Below are positions 55,140 through 64,000 of a DNA stretch of 64,000 nt, piece after piece (position 1 is the first letter of the stretch; every line of letters starts with the position of its first letter). A program made the position numbers and the translations under genes. The stretch spans positions 2,853,568 to 2,917,567 of the forward strand of contig FN649758.1 in the NCBI GenBank assembly GCA_000310025.1, given 5' to 3'. The DNA comes from Ectocarpus siliculosus (taxonomy: Eukaryota; Sar; Phaeophyceae; Ectocarpales; Ectocarpaceae). A model generated the notes under the pieces. It was not told where the DNA came from and made no database searches. It saw only the letters and a list, made by a program, of their open reading frames with translations.

Positions 55140-58100
55140 ATGCGTCTCGAGCAAGACACGGGCAAACTGGGAATCTTGCTTGGAATCTTAGATATGGCAC
55201 CTCACGACATGGCCCCCTCCTGCGGCGGCGGCGGCGGCGGCGGCCGGGGTAGCAGTGGCGGCAGCGGCGGCGGCAGCCCCATGTCTCTGGACCACTCGCT
55301 CCGAGAGGTGCCGGATCCCCAACCGACGAAAGCGGCCGTCGAGGAGCCGGCGGTGGTTCGTCCCGCCGCCGTCGCGGACGACAAGGCGGGCGAGACGACG
55401 ATGACGGCGGGCGAGAGGCGGCGCTCTCGGGCCCTCAAGCTGAGGCAAACGAGATCTCGCAATGCTGTGAGGATCCAGCAGCAGGTGTACACCAGCGCGG
55501 AGGACTCGGAAGACGAGGTGAGACCATGTCATCGATGAAAAGAAGAGCGAGGGAGAAATGCACACATTAACGTGGGGCGTGGCGTGGCTCGTGCCCGCGG
55601 CCTTTCGAGCCGTTTTTTTGTCCTTTTTTTTCACGTTTTTTTAGAAAGTGCGACCTGTTGTTGTTGCCTACGGGCAGTTTTTTTTCGGGATGACGCAGCA
55701 GCACCAGCCATCACGAGCTCGGAGAGTTGTTCCCGTGCAGGCTGTTTCTTTGAGGATTGCTGATCGCAGTGATAACAGGCGTACCTATTCCATACTCTTC
55801 ACATCGTATTGCCACGCGCTCGTGTTTGTATAGAAGGAGCACGTCTGCATTAACAAGCTGCTCACGACTGCCTTCCCAAATTCGACGCGGGCGTGTACAC
55901 TTTTTGGTTCCGTCTTTTTTTTTTCGTGGTGTCTTTCAGGAGGAGGAAGAGGAGGACGTGAAGCCAGATCTTGCCATGCTGCAAGCAGAGGCGCTTCTGG
56001 CGCCGGGCGTGGACAAGCAGGCGTGGAAGAAGCAGCAGCGGATGATCCGAAACAGGGAGTCGGCGGCGCTCTCGCGCAAGAGAAAGCGGGATAAGATCGA
56101 GTCGTTGGAAGAGCAGGTGAGGAATCTAGCTCTCTTTTTTCATCAATCATACTGGTTCGTAGAGTAGGTATATGGGAAATTTCAATCCAAGTGATGCCCC
56201 GATCTGCAAGGAAGTACGTCACACACAGCAGCCGTTACAACAGTGGTTTGCGAGACGCGCGCAAACACATTCACGAGCGCGCAACGTTAACTGGCTGTAG
56301 GAATTGTCGTGTCCATCCCAGCAAAACGCGCGCGTGGTGTTGATGAGGTGTCACCCTAGTCACATTGTGCCGCCCTGGGCAAAGCAAATGCGCGCCCGCG
56401 AGATTCCTTTTAGGGTTCGTTCCACGTTGGAACGGTTACCAGATGTTCGCCTTCAGCCCTTCATATGCACACAAGAGACCAGGCATGTGTTCATTTGGAC
56501 GTTACAAGCTTTGTCGTGTTTCCATTACGCGATCGAACGTGCCTCGAACCTGGCTTAGTGTGCAAGGTACATGCATGGGGCAGGCGCTGTGATGCTATCT
56601 GTCAACACGTTTGGCCTTGTGTGGTGCCTCAAACTTGACACTGCCGTGTGACAGAGTGGATGGATCTTTGAAGCTGACTCGAGAGACGTCGTCATGTACG
56701 GGTGAAAGCCCCCCAACAGTTGCTGCTGTGTTGCGATAGTGCTGTGGATGGGGCACATACACATTATGCAAACGGTGCTTCTCGCTTGTTGCACACCATA
56801 TTTGCGGGGTACATCGTAGTCATCATGTCTGTCGAACGCCAGTCGCCCTTGGCCCATAAATTAGGGTGTCCCTGGTTGATCGATAGAATTATCGGCAGCA
56901 AAAGTGCCGTGTACAGAGTGTACGTACAAGTCCATACGTTCCCTCACCGCCTTTGGGAATCGAAGCACATAGCTGTTTTCCGCCAGCTGGTATCCCTGCT
57001 GGGCACCTTGCTGCATAGTACCTACATACCTCCGGTGTGACTCTCACTGATACGTCAACTATACAAGTACCGAGGGGTGTTCGCCGGCGCTAACTCCTAA
57101 AGATGTAGATGAACGACTGCCGTGGCTTATGTAAATCTCGAACGGGTAATTATTTCATGTAGATTATGTTAAATGGTGGGATAATGAAGACCCGCCAAAC
57201 AACTGCTCGGAAAAGATTACACCGCTTTTTATGGCAACACAATGTTGCAAGAAAAGCTGCAAACTTTTGATGCACGCTCTTTATGAGACAAAGAAAGTGT
57301 TGTGCACGGGACTGGGCAGAATGCGGAGGCGTGATCTTTTTTGTTCACAACGGCGAGAAGAAGGCACGCGCCTTTCATTCATGTTGCACAGCCAAAAAAC
57401 CGGTCAGAGCGTGTGGGAGAGGGTAGTTGCAACCTTTTTCTCCACACCCACGATACCTCAAGGCATCTAACCTGGTACCAGAAAGATGCTGGGTAGAGTC
57501 AGCTCCCTCGGGGTGGCATTGCTGTTGCTGTTGCCTTGCTCGTTCGAAAAATTATCGCTTGAAAACCAAACGATGCGCACATAATCCCTGCGAACTTGAA
57601 CCAACCGGTCTCTGACGTGGGTACTTTGAGGTCGATCAAAGCTTTTTTCCCGATGCGCACGATACCCCACGGCACCAAACCTTGGGCATGAAAGATGGAG
57701 CAGAGAGCTACCTCCCACCGATTGCTATTGCTGTTGCTTCTTCTTCGAAAAGTTATCGGTGGATAGCCAAACCCGTGGCGGTCAAAAGCATCGAACTTCA
57801 ACTAATCGCTCGCGGCCGTTGACGGTTGTGCACAGCACATTTTTTTCCCCCCGGCGCATTCAGCAACTCACGGGCCCAAACCTTGGCATTTCTTAACAGC
57901 CCATGGTATCACCTCCTTCCAGATACCATTTATGAGGCAACTCGTTAAGTATTCGTCGAGATATCGGTGATCACTCCCCACAATCGATGCTGGAGAGGGT
58001 GTTCGTGTGCGGTAGGTAGCAGCTTGACGTGAACTGGTATAATTTCCGCCGTGCAGCTTTTCTCGCCCCTTCCCGACTCGAGAAAAGCTGCAAAACATTT

Positions 58101-60052
58101 CGGCCAGATTGCAGCTTTTCGCTCCGGAAAAAAAGTTGGACAACTTTTCGTGCAACTTCAATCTCCTATACTGAGCGTACATAGGCAAAGCTGCAACAAA
58201 AGTTGCAGAAATGCAGCTTTTTTTGCAACATTGTGCTCCCATAAAAAGCGATGTTAGAGACCCAAATTCCCTCTGGGTCTATATTCGTGCAGAGAGACCC
58301 CCTGGATCGTCGTGCGCACCGGTCACAAATTCTGGTTTTCGGCTGTGTCTCGAAAGTAGAGAGGGACAAGCGCTCTTGGTACAATTCAACCTTCGAGAGA
58401 TGAACATTAGAAACGCACGTTTCACCGTGGTTGCCCTTCTCCGCCTTCCCTGGTATGCATACCCCCGTCCCCCGACCCACTCACGAAACCAACCGCAACA
58501 AGAGATCCTGAATCAGCTCGTGCGCCCCTTCCCTCTACTCCTCGTTTGCTGCGGCCGCGATGAAATTCTTTTGCGTGCGTTCCTGAACTGGTGGAAAAAT
58601 CCAGGTTGCCAGGCTCGCGGAAGAAAACAGGGGGCTCCGACACCGTCTCGCCAAGTACGAGGCCTCTCCCCAGCAGGCGAGGTACAAGTACGCCAGGCAG
58701 ACGGCGACGACGCCTCGCTCTGGAGCGCCAAGGGCAACACCGTCGGGGGGAGGCAGGAACGGCAGCAGTGGCAACAACGAGGGTCCGGCGGCGGGACCGG
58801 CAGCGGGAAGAAGTCGAGTGTCTGGGGGGGCAGCGGCGGCGGCGTTCGGCGGGCGCGACAGGAACAGCGGCGGCGGCGGCGGTAGCAGGTTCACCGGTGG
58901 TGGCGTCAACTGTGGCAAACCAGTGAGCTGCTTAAACTCTCGCGAGTCAGCAGCATTCGCCGATCGCGTCTTGCAGTTCTGAGGTGTCTTCTTTTTTTCT
59001 GTTCCAACTCCACCCCCCACTAATTTCGAAACTGTATTCCTGTTAAAATTCACCCTCTTTTTGTCTTGGCTGCGTCTTGCTGTCTCCCTTGATTGGGAGG
59101 GAGTAAGAAGCGGTTGGAGAAAGGGGGCAGGAGTTTTGAAAACGGGGGGTGCGAGAGAGTCAAGAAATGAGATGACACCTTTTGCAAGACGCAATCATTT
59201 AAGGCATCGTTGGCCGATTCCCTTCGTGGACGGTCTTTCGTACGCCAAACAAACTTTTAACGAAGTCTCCCTGCTGTGGAGACAGCAGCTCACGGCCCCA
59301 CGGCCGCCACAAGCACCACCACCAACGCCACCGGCAACAACGGCGCCGGGCTCCGCCGGAGCCTGCGCAGCACCGCCGGCCGCCGCAGCGCGTCATCTTC
59401 ATCACCGCGCCCCGCCCCAACCTCGGCGACGACCTCTACGCCGATCGCCGCCGCCGCCGCCGCCACCGCGGGGGCGGTCCCTGCCACCAACCCCGGGCAA
59501 CCCCTGGCTTCATCGTCCGCCAATCAGCTGAAGCCCACCAAGAATCATTTCCCCGCCGTCGCCTTCCCGACCTCCAACGGAGCTCCCGCCGCCGCTGCAC
59601 CTGCTTCTGCTTCGTCCCCTGCTGCGTCCCCTTCGCCTGCTGGCTCCGAGGTTCCCCTGAAGCACCTGCCGAACGTCGTGAAGATGGAGGTGACGTCGGA
59701 CTGCGACGAGGGGCGAGACGGAGTGGTCGTCCCCTCGCCAGCCGCTGCTGTTGTCGGGGAGAGCGGGTACTCTTCCTCGTCTACTCTGGGCGACAGCGCA
59801 CGCTTTGCCGTCGGTGGCCCTCACCAGCAGCAGGCCGTCGAGTTCGACAGGGACGACGACGCCGCTTGCGACAGCTTGCTGATGGACATCCTCTCCGGCG
59901 GCGACGGGCAGCAGGGCGACGGCAACGAAGACGACGGGTTTTTGTCGCTCCTCTCGGACGACGACATGATGATCGTTAATCCGGCTTCCGAAGGCCTCAA
60001 CGTAGGCTTCGTCAAGCGGGAAAACAGTAGTATTAGCAATTGTGTGATGTGA
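55140..60052 (+). CDS. bZIP transcription factor, complete, about 538 residues
   Basis: Exons are 55140-55517, 55940-56116, 58605-58899 (or 58896) and 59286-60052, ending TGA. The basic region is in exon 2: KKQQRMIRNRESAALSRKRK, with the invariant Asn164 and Arg172 at the required spacing. The zipper crosses the exon 2/3 junction with Leu182, Leu189, Leu196 and Leu200, so it is short. The basic region is closest in style to ATF6/CREB-type factors. There is no LOV domain (so not an aureochrome) and no membrane segment. Gly-rich runs lie before and after the zipper. The C-terminus has an acidic, hydrophobic stretch (CDSLLMDILSGGD and FLSLLSDDDMM) that looks like an activation domain, and VKME and VKRE fit SUMO sites. 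The third donor is chosen to restore phase. DNA-binding role is secure; target genes are unknown. Confidence 0.9.
57220..58253. mobile_element. 1034-bp non-autonomous DNA transposon with ~45-bp TIRs, TTA target duplication
   Basis: The left end (from 57220) and right end (to 58253) are inverted copies over about 45 bp with few mismatches, starting CACCGCTTTTTATGG and CATCGCTTTTTATGG. TTA flanks both ends (57217-57219 and 58254-58256), a three-base duplication as in PIF/Harbinger elements; the superfamily is inferred. Inside, two diverged tandem units (about 57445-57615 and 57655-57830) repeat GATGCGCAC and GAAAAATTATCG-like blocks. A perfect 13-bp hairpin lies at 58053-58065 / 58079-58091. 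No transposase is encoded. The element sits in intron 2 of the bZIP gene. Confidence 0.8.
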
Positions 60053-62038
60053 GTGTTTCCTGTTTCAATCGCGTCTGGGTGTTGTTTTTTGTTTCTTACG
60101 TACTTGCATGGTACATATGTAGCTTTCCTCGCGGTGTAGAAAGTTTTGTCTCGTCTGGTTCCGACTGTTTCTTTTTTTTTTCGTCATGTTTTGGTAAAGA
60201 GAGGATGTACACAACGGTCTTTTTCTGAGGAGTTCTTCCTGTTGCGTTGCCAGCGTGTCCATTGGCCCGCTCGCTTCTCGCAAGAGGCCGAGTCACGATC
60301 TGATGTAGATTGTATGCATACGAACGTTGTCCCTGTTCTGTAGTAAGTAGTTGCGGTTGCAGAGTCTAGGGGAGTTGCGATTTCGAGAGGGCATGGGTAC
60401 AATTGTCGAAAGGGTAACAGCGGTAGCGATTGTGTAGGCATGAAGCAGGAGAAACACTGCTGTGGCGGTTGGTTGTTAAAAGCAGAAGAATAAAACTTGT
60501 GACGATTAATGAATGCTTACACCGAAAAGAAATATTCCCTGGTTGACCTGGAGGCCTTTGCACCACGCATGCATGCAGGCGTCGTGCGCTCTGTGAGCGA
60601 TTCATCGCGCTTGGCTTGCTGAACTTCTCACATTCCGTGACGTTCTTTTTCGTGGATTCAGCCCTGTTGGCGAGGAAGCACTTGCGCTCCTGGTGCTTCC
60701 TTCCACAACCGAACACATTGATTGCCAGGGTACTGCTTATTGCAGTCGACTGGGGTAGAGAGTGGAGATGCTTCTATTTATCTCGAATTGAGGGGATCAA
60801 GGATGACCAACGACGAATCATGCATTTATTTTCTTTTTTTCTCGCGTGACAGCTAGGTTTTTTTAAATTCCAACAATCCATCCAACAATTACCTGAGCAT
60901 ACATGTGATGCAACTGGCGCACGGGATGACGAGTGGGGGTGTGCTGCAGTGTTTTATGCATATCTGTCTATGCACGACCGAGGTCGATCGACCAGAGATA
61001 GATGCAATCTTTTGGTCATCGTACGAGCACACAATAAATGACTGAAAGACCCCATAAATGAACTTTCCAAACATTTTTTCTTTGTCTTCGTGCCTTGTTT
61101 TCTGTCGCAGTCGAAACTAACTTACACGAACAACGCTTGTATGCATAAGACTACAGTACTGTGATCGGCAGGACGACTGCAGGTTATCATGTTACGTATG
61201 ATATGTCCTACTCTGTAATGCAAACGCATGGTACTTGACCAGGGGGCACGACGCTGCGCCATGAGCGCACATGTTCATGAATGTGCGGGGCCCCTGGCAA
61301 GTACTGACTTTTTGTACGTTGGTGTCTTTGCGCACTGCATTACAAGTCAACCCTCGGCTCTGGCTGTGTTGATGCGGCAGTGGCGTCGTAGCCGTCTGGA
61401 CTGGGGATCTTTGGGAGGCATGGTACGCCTCGCCCACGCGCTTGCTTTGACGTGCTTTCTTCGTCAGTGTGGGGGTGAGTTCGAATAGCTCAGGAGAGAA
61501 CAGGAAAAGCAGATGAACACGCAGCAGCATGCGGACATAGCACAGCAGCAGTTGCACCGCCAATACGTGTCGTGCTCACTTTCACTCTCAACGAGCACAG
61601 ATGTTGCTATTCCATGAAGCCTTTTACAGATGTCGGTGCATCTGTGCAAAGGCGTTGGATGCTATCGTCGCCGTTGCAGTACATTGTGTGAGTCAGATCA
61701 TGACAAGACACAGCACAGGGATGATCAATCATGACATGACAGGACAGGACCAGGACAGGGCAGCAGCGTGTTGTTCAGCGTTTGGTTGCGACCCTTCCCG
61801 ATCTCGTCTACTACGTCCGGCTCTTTCTCGAGTGTCGGTATTCCTCAAAGCCTTGACGGTCGTTGTTTCTCCGCACGAAAGCAGGAACGCATGTACGCAG
61901 GAAACGAACACAGAGGCAGTATGTTGTCTACCATATGCCGTCGGGGCTTCATCATGTGCTGTCCACGTCACACACCCCGAAGCGGGCGGCAAGTAGTCCT
62001 CCGCTCGTCATGCGTTTCATGTGCCGACCAAACCCCTT
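60053..62038. other. Intergenic; bZIP 3' UTR and hairpin element
   Basis: The first part is probably the bZIP 3' UTR. An inverted-repeat element lies at 61214-61344. No gene is recognised; frames are short and without motifs. Confidence 0.5.
61214..61344. repeat. 131-bp nested inverted-repeat element
   Basis: The outer arms TGTAATGCA (61214-61222) and TGCATTACA (61336-61344) are perfect inverted copies. Inner arms 61231-61247 and 61290-61304 pair with one or two bulges (GTACTTG, CCAGGGG), and a central CGCACAT/ATGTGCG pair closes the structure. It could form a long hairpin, as a foldback MITE or a structured RNA. Confidence 0.75.
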
Positions 62039-62806
62039 ATGTATCTCCTCCTCTGCGCAGCTTTCCATCCTGTGGGGGCACCCCCAAGCCCTGCCGTCTC
62101 CTCTTCTTTCCGACAGCCGTCGACTTTGACGACGTGTTGCGGTCGCGCCGCTTCCGCCACATCTCCGAGACGGTTGGTCCCGTCGGCAAGCCTTGCTTGC
62201 CCCACCCCGCCCCAGGCGGCGCGTCTTCACAGCAGTAACAACCCCGGCGATGCGTGCCGACCGGAAGGCCACCGGAATCGACGGTATCGGCGTCGGGACG
62301 ATGGCACGGAGTGGCGTTTGCGTCGAAGACCTTCGTTGACATCGTTGTCCGCGGTTAGGGAGGGAACAAGTAGCAGCAGCAGTGCCCCAGCACCGGCGGG
62401 GCAAGACCAATTAGAAGGAGAGGAGGTTGGGTGGGGGTTACCAGCATCCAGAGAACCGGAGCCAGGCGGCTCGCGGGAAACCAAGAATAAGGGGGGGGGG
62501 GAAGAGGGCGGCAAGCCGGTGCTCGAGAAGGCGGGGAACGCGTTGAAGGCCGCCTTCAACGCCTTCATGGCGGCGAGCACGCTCGCGTCCCTCGTGCTGG
62601 CGGCGGAGGCCGTCTGGCAGCTGCACGGCGCGCCGCTCACGTTGTCGAACGCCGTCCCGACGCTGACGAAGCTTCTCCCCCTCACCGGCATAGGCGTGTT
62701 CGGGGCGGCGCAGCTCGTGGGCCTGGTGGCGAGGGTCGTGAGGGTCATCGTGACGCTGCCAGTCATGGTCAGCGGCACGTGGGTCATCCTGCAGAACGCT
62801 CCAAAG
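62039..62806 (+). CDS. Probable plastid membrane protein, first exon; 3' end not resolved
   Basis: The frame starts at ATG 62039 and runs 256 codons to a donor at 62807 (AAG followed by GTATGT). The N-terminus MYLLLCAAF followed by a Ser/Pro/Arg-rich region looks like a short signal peptide with an ASAF-like motif, so plastid import is likely. After a Gly/Glu-rich linker come an amphipathic Ala-rich helix (NALKAAFNAFMAASTLASLV) and a hydrophobic segment (GVFGAAQLVGLVARVVRVIV) that can span a membrane. Codon bias is strong from 62500 to 62800. An acceptor at about 62857 gives a further frame with APRLPPPVIIALWVW, but the intron would be only 50 bp and the region overlaps a repeat, so continuation is uncertain. 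The family is not recognised. A 316-codon minus-strand frame is a shadow. Confidence 0.6.
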
Positions 62807-63159
62807 GTATGTATGTCGGGGGGCTGGTTTTGTCGATGGTTCTGTTTTTCTTGCAGACCGGAAGGGCGCGGAGGTGGTGCTACGCTTTGCCCACACACGC
62901 TATTTCTACGCTTTTGCAAACTGGACCCGCAGTCGAGAAGCGTCTTTTCGGCGGCGCTCCGAGGCTGCCGCCACCAGTGATCATTGCTTTGTGGGTATGG
63001 ATAGCACGCCCTTTTCTTTCGATGCTGCGTTCGATACATCACCCGTCCCGCCAGAAACCAATTGCGTGGTCGAACACCGCCACACGTATGGGTATCTGAT
63101 ACCCAACATGCCCCCCACACATGGCGTATCTGGTCTGGTACAGCAAACGCGAGGAAGAT

Positions 63160-63300
63160 GACCAGCTTCCGGTTCATCCTTTAACCTTGGCCTGGGCCAG
63201 CGAAAACCCGGCATGTCCCTCCTCCGTCCCGGCATGGCAGGGATGCGAGGTCAATTTGGTCTACCGACCGTGGCATGCGTTTACATTAGTAACCCCCCCC
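63160..63300 (+). repeat. Dispersed repeat with poly-C end, copy 3
   Basis: It contains CCAGCGAAAACCCGGCATG, CTCCGTCCCGGCATGGCAGG and GATGCGAGGTCAATTTGGTC, ending GTTTACATTAGTAA followed by a C tract, in the same order as the copies at 40.7 and 63.8 kb. Confidence 0.75.
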
Positions 63301-63314
63301 TCCCCGCCCCCCCC

Positions 63315-63438
63315 GGTGTTTGCCATCGGGGTTTGGGTTTTCGTCGCTTGGCAACGACGTTGTAAAACAAGCCCCCACTCGGTGTTTGCCATCGGGATTG
63401 GGTTTTCGTCGCTTGGCAACGACGTTGTAAAACAAGCC
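63315..63438. repeat. 66-bp tandem duplication
   Basis: The unit starting GGTGTTTGCCATCGGG occurs at 63315 and again at 63381 with few differences. Each copy contains a CGTCG...CGACG hairpin. It directly follows the poly-C end of the dispersed repeat. Confidence 0.9.
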
Positions 63439-63807
63439 AATTCACTTCGTGAACTCGGCAACCAGGTTACCGGTTTTTTTTTTTACCTCGTTTTTTTTTT
63501 TTTTTGGCGGTAACCATAATGGTGGTCGAGCAGATCATGTTGTGCGGGGTGGAGAAACCTCACTCCGCGCAACGGGGGATGATCGCACCACGTTGTGTTA
63601 AAATGGTCAAGCTCCCTCGAGGCAGTTACACAGTGCTTACAACTGTCTCTGGAAGTGAAAGCACCAGAAAATAAATTAAGTCATACGTAGCTGTCATCCG
63701 TACGCAAGGAAGTAAGCACAAGATGCCGAACACCCTTAGCAGGATGCAGCTCACCCTTCATGCGACTCGCCAAATACCTCACGGCGCTTCGCGCTTGGTG
63801 ATGTGAG
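63439..63807. other. Non-coding, no gene recognised
   Basis: Two T runs (63474-63484, 63491-63505) are followed by sequence without open frames or motifs. Confidence 0.5.
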
Positions 63808-63920
63808 AGCCTGGTCCGGTGAGAACCCGGCGTGCTCCGTCCCGGCTTTGTAGGGATGCGAGGTCAATGGTCTTTCCTGTATGGCGTGCACGACTATGAG
63901 TACACCCCCCCCCCCCCCCC
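63808..63920 (+). repeat. Dispersed repeat with poly-C end, copy 4
   Basis: It contains CCGGTGAGAACCCGGCGTGC, TCCGTCCCGGCTTTGTAGGG and GATGCGAGGTCAATGGTC, and ends ATGAGTACACC followed by C. This end is the uninterrupted form of the site into which the 40.8-kb MITE inserted. Confidence 0.75.
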
Positions 63921-64000
63921 CCCAAAAAAAAGGGGGTTTTTTTTTTCTCCACCCGGGGGGGTTTTAAAACAAAAACCCCCCCCCCCCCCCCCCCCCCCGG
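63921..64000. other. Homopolymer-rich window end, doubtful sequence
   Basis: Alternating long C, A, G and T runs resemble the left edge of the second assembly gap and are probably low-quality contig-end sequence. Confidence 0.6.

Noticed and set aside
62227-63177. 316-codon minus-strand frame
   Set aside because: Opposite a plus-strand exon with a start, targeting signal, strong codon bias and a good donor; it also runs into a dispersed repeat.
1-64000. tRNA, rRNA, CRISPR, riboswitch or viral genes
   Set aside because: None found by eye: no intact B box in a tRNA context, no regular spacer arrays, and no capsid or polymerase motifs. The tandem array has no unique spacers.

Overview
The window is nuclear DNA of a eukaryote, most likely a brown alga (stramenopile, Ectocarpus-like). 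The inference rests on multi-exon genes with GT-AG introns of several hundred bases to 2.5 kb. Exons are GC-rich with long Ala/Gly/Gln runs, and two predicted proteins start with a signal peptide followed by an ASAF-like motif, as in secondary red plastids. Long non-coding stretches are full of decayed repeats. No prokaryotic, organellar or viral gene organisation is seen. Two assembly gaps are present (1056-1155 and 25936-26270).

Layout. (1) 1-6834, plus strand: 3' part of a PCIF1/CAPAM-type cap m6A methyltransferase, eight exons, with an intact NPPF motif and a long charged tail. (2) 8554-10607, minus strand: a complete three-exon gene for a 220-residue coiled-coil protein of unknown role, convergent with gene 1. 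(3) 12710-18720, plus strand: a gene of about eight exons whose C-terminal half resembles the TFIID subunit TAF4 (tentative). (4) 18.7-49.9 kb: a repeat-rich region with a 456-bp satellite organised as a three-monomer higher-order repeat, a LINE remnant, a SINE-like family, MITEs, a dispersed repeat with a poly-C end, a nucleotidyltransferase fragment and a 393-codon minus-strand ORF. (5) 49938-54811, minus strand: a complete seven-exon plastid-targeted PAP/fibrillin gene. (6) 55140-60052, plus strand: a complete four-exon bZIP transcription factor gene. Its start codon lies 328 bp from that of the fibrillin gene, so the two probably share a bidirectional promoter. A 1-kb TIR element sits in its second intron. 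(7) 62039-62806 onward, plus strand: the first exon of a probable plastid membrane protein, running toward the right edge. (8) The last kilobase holds dispersed and tandem repeats and a poor-quality homopolymer end.

The genes do not form one pathway. Three are linked to gene expression (cap methylation, a possible TFIID subunit, bZIP) and two to the plastid (fibrillin, membrane protein). Exon boundaries were chosen by splice consensus and reading-phase continuity. Exon phases join without a break across genes 1, 2 and 5 (fibrillin), which is the main support for those models. All protein assignments come from recognised motifs; no database search was run.
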